Shown here: positions 1-5,195 of the stretch, one piece after another
Layout of the letters: each line of letters begins with the position of its first letter
Position numbering within the stretch: the stretch's first letter is position 1
Assembly: GCA_039817245.1 (NCBI GenBank)
Contig: JBCBWF010000262.1
Coordinates: 1-7,238 of the forward strand
From: Thermohalobaculum sp039817245
GTDB taxonomy: Bacteria; Pseudomonadota; Alphaproteobacteria; Rhodobacterales; Rhodobacteraceae
Direction of reading: 5' to 3'
DNA length: 7,238 nt
Position numbers and translations under genes: made by a program
The notes under the pieces: generated by a model
The model's database searches: none
What the model was told of the DNA's origin: nothing
What the model saw: the letters and a program-made list of their open reading frames with translations, nothing else

Positions 1-171
1 AGCGTCTCCCACTCGCGCTTGCCGGAGAAGCGGCCCATGGCCGGCGTCGGGCGGCCGCGGAACTCGTCCGAGAAGCCCTCCACGGCGGTCCAGCGGTCGA
101 TCTCGTGCGCGAAGGTGTGCAGCTTGCCGTCGATCTCGTCGACCACCATGTCCTCGCGGATGAGGCAGGGC
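1..171. repeat. Left arm of a 171-bp inverted duplication (probable contig-end fold-back)
   Basis: Base x pairs with base 411-x: bases 1-171 are the reverse complement of 240-410, with a single mismatch (120 against 291). The two arms are separated by 68 bases of unique sequence. The right arm lies inside the reading frame of the monooxygenase large subunit and translates to recognisable family sequence. The left arm read forward gives only an antisense translation with no relation to that family. I therefore read bases 1-171 as a copy of the opposite strand joined in front of the gene, as happens with amplification chimeras or false joins at contig ends. A true genomic palindrome of this size inside an essential catalytic gene would destroy it. 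Any start codon in this stretch, such as the ATG at 19, should be ignored. Confidence 0.93.
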
Positions 172-651
172 TCGAAGGTCATCACCTTCAACGAGGATGT
201 GGGCTACGTGTACCCGCATCGCTGCTGGTCCTGCCTCGTGCCCTGCCTCATCCGCGAGGACATGGTGGTCGACGAGATCGACGGCAAGCTCCACACCTTC
301 GCGCACGAGATCGACCGCTGGACCGCCGTGGAGGGCTTCTCGGACGAGTTCCGCGGCCGCCCGACGCCGGCCATGGGCCGCTTCTCCGGCAAGCGCGAGT
401 GGGAGACGCTCTATGACGGATGGGATCTGGCCGACGCCATCGTCGACCTGAACTTCGTCCGCTCGGATGGCAAGACCCTGATCCCGCAGCCGCATCTGCG
501 CTTCGAAGACAAGGAGATGTGGACGCTGGACGATGTGCGCGGCCACACCCTCGGCTCGCCGCTCAACGCGCTGCGCGGCATGACGCCGGAAGCGCGCGAG
601 GCGCATCTCGCCGAGTACCGCGCCGGCTTCACGATCAATCCCTGCCACTGA
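172..651 (+). CDS. mimA: Soluble di-iron monooxygenase hydroxylase, large (alpha) subunit, C-terminal part
   Basis: The alpha subunit carries the carboxylate-bridged di-iron centre that activates O2 and hydroxylates the organic substrate in the cytoplasm. Only the last 159 residues are present. Family members are roughly 540 residues, so about 380, including both ExxH iron-ligand motifs, are missing and the substrate cannot be inferred. Recognisable stretches are GYVYPHRCWSCLVPC (202-246), RPTPAMGR, REWETLYDGWDLADAIVDL, QPHL and MWTLDDVRG near the end, the pattern expected of PrmA/MimA C-termini. Cysteine codons at 223 and 232 form the CxxC of a zinc-finger-like loop. The second cysteine pair expected near 301-315 reads A-H-E-I-D instead. 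The open frame continues upstream to base 19, but that extension lies in the inverted copy and is not real. The reductase gene follows after 62 nt. The large-subunit identity is firm; the choice between the Mim and Prm names is by similarity only. Confidence 0.9.
   Translation, partial: SKVITFNEDVGYVYPHRCWSCLVPCLIREDMVVDEIDGKLHTFAHEIDRWTAVEGFSDEFRGRPTPAMGRFSGKREWETLYDGWDLADAIVDLNFVRSDGKTLIPQPHLRFEDKEMWTLDDVRGHTLGSPLNALRGMTPEAREAHLAEYRAGFTINPCH
240..410. repeat. Right arm of the 171-bp inverted duplication (authentic copy)
   Basis: This is the partner of bases 1-171. It is taken as the genuine copy because it continues the large-subunit reading frame without interruption up to the stop at 649-651, and its translation fits the C-terminal domain of the propane/phenol-type hydroxylase. 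The only difference between the arms, at base 291, falls in a third codon position: CTC here, CTG implied by the other arm, both leucine. Confidence 0.9.
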
Positions 652-666
652 CCCCTGTGAGCCCCT

Positions 667-698
667 GCGGGAGCGGCCCTGTGCCGCTCCCGCCTTTT
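667..698 (+). terminator. Intercistronic hairpin with short T run (attenuator or mRNA-processing element)
   Basis: A perfect 11-bp stem (667-677 with 683-693) encloses a 5-base loop (CCTGT) and is followed by C and TTTT at 695-698. It lies 15 nt after the large-subunit stop and just before the ribosome site of the reductase gene. The shape is that of an intrinsic terminator with a short T run. Because the reductase must be co-expressed with the hydroxylase, partial attenuation or 3'-end protection of the large-subunit message is more likely than full termination. That role is inference; the stem is seen directly. Confidence 0.65.
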
Positions 699-701
699 GG
701 C

Positions 702-707
702 GAGGAG
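702..707 (+). promoter_or_regulatory. Ribosome binding site of the reductase gene
   Basis: GAGGAG stands 6 nt before the ATG at 714. It decides the start of the reductase, because the same frame is open upstream to 420, where it overlaps the large-subunit gene and yields no family-like sequence. Confidence 0.75.
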
Positions 708-713
708 TTCGCG

Positions 714-1772
714 ATGACAGAGACCTACACGGTTCGCCTGATGCCCGTGGATGTGGAGTTCGAGGTCGAGGAGGGCGAGACCGTGCTCGACGCCGCCTTC
801 CGCCAGGGGATCTCGCTGCCCCATGGCTGCAAGGAGGGCCAGTGCGCCGCCTGCAAATGCAATCTCGTCGAGGGTGATGTGGAGCTTCTGAAGTATTCCA
901 CCTTTGCGCTCAACGACATGGAGAAGGAAGCGGGCGGGATCCTGCTTTGCCGCTCTCTCGCCTATAGCGACATGGAAGTGGAGCTCCTGAACTTCGACGA
1001 GGAGCTCCTGTCGAAATCCATCGCGGTCAAGGACTACCAGGGCCGGATCACCAGCATCGAGCGGCTCACCCACGATATTCGCGCCGTCGAGATCGCGCTG
1101 TCTGCGCCGATGAAGTTCTGGGCGGGCCAGTATGCCGACATCACGGTCGCCACGAAAACTGGGGAGAAGATTACGCGCTCGTTTTCCATGGCAAATACGC
1201 CGGAGCAAGCCGAAAAACTCCAGTTCATCATCAAGAAATACCCCGAAGGACGGTTCTCCGGAGAGCTCGACGGAGGCGGAATCGATGTCGGCGCCAGCGT
1301 CTCGCTGCGCGGACCCTTCGGAAGCTGCTTCCGGCGCGAAGAGCGAGACGGACCCCTGATCCTCGTCGCTGCCGGCTCCGGCATGTCGCCCATCTGGTCG
1401 ATCCTGCACGACCATCTCGCGAGCGGCGAGGCGCGCCCGGTGCACTTCTTCTACGGCGCGCGCACCCAGGCCGATCTCTTCTATCTCGACCGGCTGCAGG
1501 CGCTCATGCGCGAGCATGGCGAGATCCAGTTCATCCCCGCCCTCAGCGACGCCGGCGACGACGCCACCTGGAACGGCGCGCGCGGGTTCGTCCACGAGGT
1601 GGTGCGCGAGCATCTCGACGCGCTCGGCATCGAGGGGGACGGCGATGTCTATGCCTGCGGCCCGCCGCCCATGATCGACGCCCTCTCGCCGGTCCTCTTC
1701 ATGCAGGACTTCGACCCCGACCGGATCTTCTTCGACAGGTTCACGCCCGCTTCCGGTTCGTCGGCCCCCTGA
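714..1772 (+). CDS. mimB: Monooxygenase reductase component (NADH-dependent, FAD and [2Fe-2S])
   Basis: A 352-residue electron-transfer subunit that takes hydride from NADH onto FAD and passes single electrons through a [2Fe-2S] cluster to the di-iron hydroxylase. Residues 1-95 are a plant-type ferredoxin domain with cluster ligands C39, C44, C47 (HGCKEGQCAAC) and C79 (LLCRS). The flavin-binding domain covers about 105-210 and carries the RSFSMAN motif at 155-161. The nicotinamide-binding domain covers about 212-352, with AAGSGMSPI at 219-227 and YACGPPPM at 313-320. Length and domain order match the reductases of phenol hydroxylase and propane monooxygenase. The start at 714 is set by GAGGAG upstream and by the first residues matching the ferredoxin fold. 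Its place between the two hydroxylase subunit genes is diagnostic of the propane/Mim-type clusters. Codons between 1149 and 1283 look less GC-rich than the rest. Confidence 0.95.
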   Translation: MTETYTVRLMPVDVEFEVEEGETVLDAAFRQGISLPHGCKEGQCAACKCNLVEGDVELLKYSTFALNDMEKEAGGILLCRSLAYSDMEVELLNFDEELLSKSIAVKDYQGRITSIERLTHDIRAVEIALSAPMKFWAGQYADITVATKTGEKITRSFSMANTPEQAEKLQFIIKKYPEGRFSGELDGGGIDVGASVSLRGPFGSCFRREERDGPLILVAAGSGMSPIWSILHDHLASGEARPVHFFYGARTQADLFYLDRLQALMREHGEIQFIPALSDAGDDATWNGARGFVHEVVREHLDALGIEGDGDVYACGPPPMIDALSPVLFMQDFDPDRIFFDRFTPASGSSAP

Positions 1773-1804
1773 GACGGGTCGACCGCTAGCACGCTGAACT
1801 GTCG

Positions 1805-1818
1805 CAACAACAAGGGAG
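1805..1818 (+). promoter_or_regulatory. CAA-repeat leader and ribosome binding site of the small-subunit gene
   Basis: Three CAA triplets (1805-1813) run directly into AAGGGAG (1812-1818), 8 nt before the ATG at 1827. The stretch lacks G up to the ribosome site and should be unstructured. A similar CAA-rich leader precedes the chaperonin gene. A role in keeping the initiation region open is inferred. Confidence 0.5.
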
Positions 1819-1826
1819 CACGAACC

Positions 1827-2885
1827 ATGCCAGCCACGTCCAGCTCCGTCGGCTCCGGTGCCGCGGGCGCCGCGATCTTCGCCGACTCCAACAGTCGCCG
1901 CTACCGCTACTTCGAGCCCAAGGGCAGGCGCGCGACCCATTACGAGGACGTCACCGTCGACGTCCAGCCCGACCCTGAGCGCTACCTCCTGCAGGACTGG
2001 ATCATCTCCTTTCCCAACGGCGAAGGCGCCTATGTGAAAGGGGCCACGGCCGCCAAATCCTCCAACTGGCACGCCTTCCGCGCGCCGGACCAGGAGTGGG
2101 AGCGCACCCACTACCAGCGCCAGTCCAAGATCGAGACCATGGTGCAGAGCGTCATCCAGAACGCCCGCCGCGCCGGCGCCAACCAGTCCTTCGACCAGGC
2201 CTGGCTCAAGATCCTGCAGACGCATCTCGGCGCGTGGAAGCACGCGGAGTTTGGCCTCGGCACCTCGCTCATGCAGGCGCAGCGCTACGGCTACACCCAG
2301 ATGATCAACAACGCGACGCTGACCAACTCGTCCTACAAGCTCCGCCTCGCGCAGGACATCACCCTCTACCTCGCCGAGATCGGCATGGACATCGAGGGCT
2401 GGGACGACGAGCTCGGCAAGCGCGCCTGGATGGAGGACCCGATCTGGCAGGGCACCCGCGAGGCGATCGAGACCATCATGGGCTCGTCCGACTATGTGGA
2501 GCAGTACCTGGCCACCAATCTCGTCTTCGAGCCGCTGGTGGGCGAGCTCTTCCGCTCCGGCTTCCTGATGCAGGTCGCCGCCGCGAATTCCGACTTCGTC
2601 ACCCCCTCGGTGATCTCCGCCGCCGAGGCCGACTACGAGCGCAACCTCGCCAACGCGATCGACTTCGCCTTCCTGCTCGTCACCGACGAGGAGCACGGCG
2701 CGGCCAACCGCGCGCTCTTCGAAGGCTGGATCGCCAAGCATGGCGCGCTGGCCGACAAGGCCTCCGCCAATCTGCGCCCGATCTGGTCGCAGCCCCACTC
2801 CAAGCCGCTCTCCTATGACGACGCGCGCGCCGTCTCGGTCGAGCGCCTGGGCCGGATCCTCGGCGAACTCGGCCTCAGCCGCTGA
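1827..2885 (+). CDS. mimC: Soluble di-iron monooxygenase hydroxylase, small (beta) subunit
   Basis: A 352-residue, mostly helical subunit of the ferritin-like R2 superfamily that pairs with the large subunit to form the hydroxylase. In this family the small subunit lacks the iron ligands and supports assembly and docking. Visible family marks are the N-terminal segment RRYRYFEPKGRRATHYEDVT (24-43), WHAFRAPDQEWERTHYQRQ (81-99), the helix around QAQRYGYTQMINNAT (150-164) and the SDFVTPSVISAAEADYERN stretch (255-273). The sequence is full length, with no frame break. The start at 1827 has AAGGGAG at good distance. The first 15-20 residues are Ser/Ala/Gly-rich and probably disordered. The coupling-protein gene follows after 17 nt, indicating tight co-expression. 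Assignment rests on these motifs plus operon position; no serious alternative is seen. Confidence 0.93.
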   Translation: MPATSSSVGSGAAGAAIFADSNSRRYRYFEPKGRRATHYEDVTVDVQPDPERYLLQDWIISFPNGEGAYVKGATAAKSSNWHAFRAPDQEWERTHYQRQSKIETMVQSVIQNARRAGANQSFDQAWLKILQTHLGAWKHAEFGLGTSLMQAQRYGYTQMINNATLTNSSYKLRLAQDITLYLAEIGMDIEGWDDELGKRAWMEDPIWQGTREAIETIMGSSDYVEQYLATNLVFEPLVGELFRSGFLMQVAAANSDFVTPSVISAAEADYERNLANAIDFAFLLVTDEEHGAANRALFEGWIAKHGALADKASANLRPIWSQPHSKPLSYDDARAVSVERLGRILGELGLSR

Positions 2886-2902
2886 ACGGGAAAGGACAGA
2901 TC

Positions 2903-3271
2903 ATGAGCACGATCGCACGCGATGCCTCGAAGGCCAACATCTTCAAGGAGATGAAGGACATCACCTTCGAGAAGACGATCTCCGACCAGTGCGGGGTCAC
3001 CATGAACGACTCCGTCGAGGCCCGCGCCATCGCCGAGTTCATGGACGAGGACCCCAACGTCACCGTCACCTATCAGCCCGCGCTGATCCGGATCGACGGC
3101 CACGGAAAGCTGGTCTTCAAGATGGACGAGATCAGCGAGTATCTCGGCCGCGAGATGACCGCCGAGATCTTCGAGGTCAACACCTCCACCCATTACGGCC
3201 GCATGGTCCGCGTCGACGACAACACCGTGGTCCTGTTCGGGAACATGGACGACGTGATGGAGTATATCTGA
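2903..3271 (+). CDS. mimD: Monooxygenase coupling (effector) protein, MmoB/DmpM family
   Basis: A 122-residue, cofactor-free protein that binds the hydroxylase near its di-iron site and tunes oxygen activation and substrate entry. Family marks are CGVTMNDSVEARAIAEFM (30-47), a run of short beta strands around VTVTYQPALIRIDGHGKLVF (54-72) and the C-terminal NTVVLFGNMDDVMEYI (107-122). Length is usual for propane/phenol-type effectors, which are shorter than methane monooxygenase protein B. The start is set by AAAGGA at 2891-2896, 6 nt before the ATG. It lies 17 nt after the small subunit and 63 nt before the amidohydrolase, with a GC-rich hairpin in that gap. It completes the four-gene A-B-C-D catalytic set. 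Confidence 0.95.
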   Translation: MSTIARDASKANIFKEMKDITFEKTISDQCGVTMNDSVEARAIAEFMDEDPNVTVTYQPALIRIDGHGKLVFKMDEISEYLGREMTAEIFEVNTSTHYGRMVRVDDNTVVLFGNMDDVMEYI

Positions 3272-3280
3272 GCCAGCCGC

Positions 3281-3308
3281 GGGCGCCGCGGCCCGCGCCG
3301 CGGTGCCC
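3281..3308 (+). terminator. Intercistronic GC-rich hairpin after the coupling-protein gene
   Basis: An 11-bp stem (3281-3291 with 3298-3308, one G-T wobble) and a 6-base loop begin 10 nt after the coupling-protein stop. It is followed by TCTCTT, not a true T run. It separates the four catalytic genes from the three accessory genes. Its position suggests an attenuator or an mRNA 3'-protection element that lowers downstream expression; this is inference from structure and place. Confidence 0.55.
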
Positions 3309-3334
3309 TCTCTTGCAAGCACAGGGAGGGAAGC

Positions 3335-4357
3335 ATGTACAGAACGCCTGACGGCAAAGAGATCTTCGTGATCGACGGCCACATCCACTACTGGGACGGC
3401 AGCCCCGAGAACCACCGCAATGTCCATGGCAAGCAGTTCATCGACTGCTTCTACGCCTACCACACCAATCTCAGCCCCGAGAGCGAGCGCTGGGAGAAAT
3501 CCAAGTTCGTGAAATACGGGCCGGAAGACGTCTATCGCGACCTCTTCATCGAGGGGCCGGACGATATGGCGATCATCCAGTCCACGCATCTGCGGGACTT
3601 CTTCAACACCGGGTTCAACCCGATCGAGCGCAACGTCACCGTGGCCGCCAAATACCCGGACCGTTTCATCGTCAACGGCGCCTGCGACCCGCGCGACGGC
3701 GAAAAAGCCCTCGAATACATCCACTTCCTCAAGGAAACCTACGACATCAAGGGCATCAAGTTCTACACCGCGGAGTGGAACGGCGACAGCAAGGGCTACC
3801 GGATGGACGAGCCGGCCGCCTACAAATGCCTCGAACTCTGCGAGAAGCTCGGCATCCGCAACGTGCATCTGCACAAGGGCCCGACGATCATCCCGCTCTC
3901 CAAGGATGCCTTCGACGTCCACGATGTCGACTACGCCGCGACCGACTTCCAGGGCCTCAACTTCATCGTGGAGCATTGCGGCCTGCCCCGGCTCGACGAC
4001 TTCTGCTGGATCGCGGTGCAGGAGACCAATGTCTATGGCGGCCTCGCCGTGGCCATGCCCTTCATCCATGCCCGCCCGCGCTATTTCGGCGAGGTGATCG
4101 CGGAGCTGCTGTTCTGGCTGGGGCCGGACAAGCTGCTCTTCGGCTCGGACTACGCGATCTGGACGCCGCGCTGGCTCGTCGAGAAGTTCTGGGCCTACCA
4201 GATCCCCGAGGACATCGCGGCCGAGCGCGGCGTGCAGCTCACCGACGAGATCAAGGAGAAGATCCTCGGCCTCAACGCCGCCGCCCTCTACGGGATCGAT
4301 GTGCCGTCGCAGCGCGCCAAGCTCGCGGCCTCGCCCGTCTCCATCGCGGCGGAGTGA
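3335..4357 (+). CDS. Amidohydrolase-2 family metal-dependent hydrolase linked to the monooxygenase operon
   Basis: A 340-residue TIM-barrel hydrolase of the amidohydrolase-2 type (the family of decarboxylases such as ACMSD and of lactone or amide hydrolases). Likely metal and catalytic residues are H16 and H18 in DGHIH at the first strand, H178/H180 in NVHLHKGP, H214 in VEHCG, and D272 in LLFGSDYAIW at the last strand; K142 sits in GIKFY. There is no signal peptide, so it is cytoplasmic. The start at 3335 has AGGGAGGG just upstream (3323-3330). The DUF59 gene starts only 4 nt after its stop. Homologues occupy the same place in actinobacterial prm/mim clusters. The substrate is not known: it could act on an oxidation product, or help hydroxylase maturation as a structural partner. 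The family call is firm; the function is open. Confidence 0.9.
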   Translation: MYRTPDGKEIFVIDGHIHYWDGSPENHRNVHGKQFIDCFYAYHTNLSPESERWEKSKFVKYGPEDVYRDLFIEGPDDMAIIQSTHLRDFFNTGFNPIERNVTVAAKYPDRFIVNGACDPRDGEKALEYIHFLKETYDIKGIKFYTAEWNGDSKGYRMDEPAAYKCLELCEKLGIRNVHLHKGPTIIPLSKDAFDVHDVDYAATDFQGLNFIVEHCGLPRLDDFCWIAVQETNVYGGLAVAMPFIHARPRYFGEVIAELLFWLGPDKLLFGSDYAIWTPRWLVEKFWAYQIPEDIAAERGVQLTDEIKEKILGLNAAALYGIDVPSQRAKLAASPVSIAAE

Positions 4358-4361
4358 GCCC

Positions 4362-5153
4362 ATGCACGCCAGCGAGAGCCTCACGGCGCGCGAGCGGGCG
4401 GTCTGGCAGCGGCTCGACCGGGTCACCGACCCGGAGCTCGACGAGCCGCTGACCGATCTCGGCTTCGTCGAGGCCGTGCGGGTCGAGAAGGAGACGGTCA
4501 CCGTCTCCTTCCGCCTGCCCACCTACTGGTGCAGCCCCAATTTCGCGTTCCTCATGGCCGAGGGCATCCGCCGCGAGGTGGCGGTGCTGCCCTGGGTGCG
4601 CACCGTGCGCGTCCATCTCGAGGACCATATGTGCGCCGAGGAGATGAACGCCGCCGTCAATGACGGGCGCAGCTTCGCGGAGGCGCTCGCGCTCCGCGAG
4701 GAGGGCGGCGATCTTGCGGAGGTGCGCGAGATCTTCCACCGCAAGGCGTTCCAGCGGCGCCAGGAATCCGTGCTCGTGGCGCTGCGCGCCCTCGGTCACG
4801 GGCCCGCCGAGCTCGCCGCCTTCACCCTCGGCGCGCTCGACCGCATCCGGTTCGAGGACCCGGAGGCGCGCCGCCAGCAGGGCCGCTACCGCGAGATCCT
4901 CGGCGAGCGCGGCCTCGCCGAGGCGCCCGGCGATCCCGCCTTCCCGGACCCCGACGGCGTGCCGCTCACCGAGGCGGGCTTCAAGGAGCGCATGAGCGCG
5001 CTGCGCGCTGTGCGCATCAACATGGAGTTCGGCGGCGCGCTCTGCCGGGGCCTCAAACAAAGCCGCTACAAGGAGGTCGTCTCGGTGGATGGCGAGCCCA
5101 CGCTCGTCGACTTCATGCTCGACCGCGTGCCCCCGCGCAGCGCCGCCGGCTGA
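4362..5153 (+). CDS. DUF59/MIP18-type metal-sulfur cluster assembly domain protein
   Basis: A 263-residue protein. Residues about 10-95 resemble the DUF59 (MIP18/SufT/PaaD-like) domain: VTDPELDEPLTDLGFVEAV (21-39), then a beta strand and PTYWCSPNFAFLM (53-65) with C57 at the position of the conserved cysteine. HMC (H89, C91) follows at the domain end. The remaining roughly 165 residues are charged and helix-prone, with one further cysteine (C228), and match no domain I recognise. DUF59 proteins assist Fe-S or other metallocentre assembly, so a role in loading the reductase cluster or the di-iron site is plausible but inferred. The start at 4362 uses GGAG at 4351-4354, which lies across the last codon of the amidohydrolase; the 4-nt gap implies translational coupling. 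The frame is open upstream to 4299, but that overlaps the amidohydrolase and lacks a ribosome site. Confidence 0.8.
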   Translation: MHASESLTARERAVWQRLDRVTDPELDEPLTDLGFVEAVRVEKETVTVSFRLPTYWCSPNFAFLMAEGIRREVAVLPWVRTVRVHLEDHMCAEEMNAAVNDGRSFAEALALREEGGDLAEVREIFHRKAFQRRQESVLVALRALGHGPAELAAFTLGALDRIRFEDPEARRQQGRYREILGERGLAEAPGDPAFPDPDGVPLTEAGFKERMSALRAVRINMEFGGALCRGLKQSRYKEVVSVDGEPTLVDFMLDRVPPRSAAG

Positions 5154-5156
5154 CCT

Positions 5157-5191
5157 CACAACAACCACAACAACCGCTCCAACAGGGGAAG
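5157..5191 (+). promoter_or_regulatory. Tandem CACAACAAC leader and ribosome binding site of the chaperonin gene
   Basis: The 9-mer CACAACAAC occurs twice in direct tandem (5157-5165 and 5166-5174), filling most of the 42-nt gap before the chaperonin gene. AGGGGAAG (5184-5191) is the ribosome site for the ATG at 5196. The leader has no G before 5176, unusual in this GC-rich region, so it is expected to be unstructured. A translation-enhancing role is inferred. Confidence 0.5.
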
Positions 5192-5195
5192 AAAC

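Noticed and set aside
19..171. N-terminal extension of the first + strand reading frame
   Set aside because: It lies wholly inside the inverted copy, so its residues are an antisense reading of the large-subunit gene.
411..2798. Long - strand open frame of 795 codons
   Set aside because: It runs antisense to the large subunit, reductase and small-subunit genes. Its residue content (Arg, Gly, Ala, Val, His and Glu rich) is that of a shadow frame in GC-rich DNA, and no family motif is visible.
2813..4522. Long - strand open frame of 569 codons
   Set aside because: Antisense to the coupling-protein, amidohydrolase and DUF59 genes, which have strong motifs and ribosome sites on the + strand. 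No recognisable domain is present in this frame.
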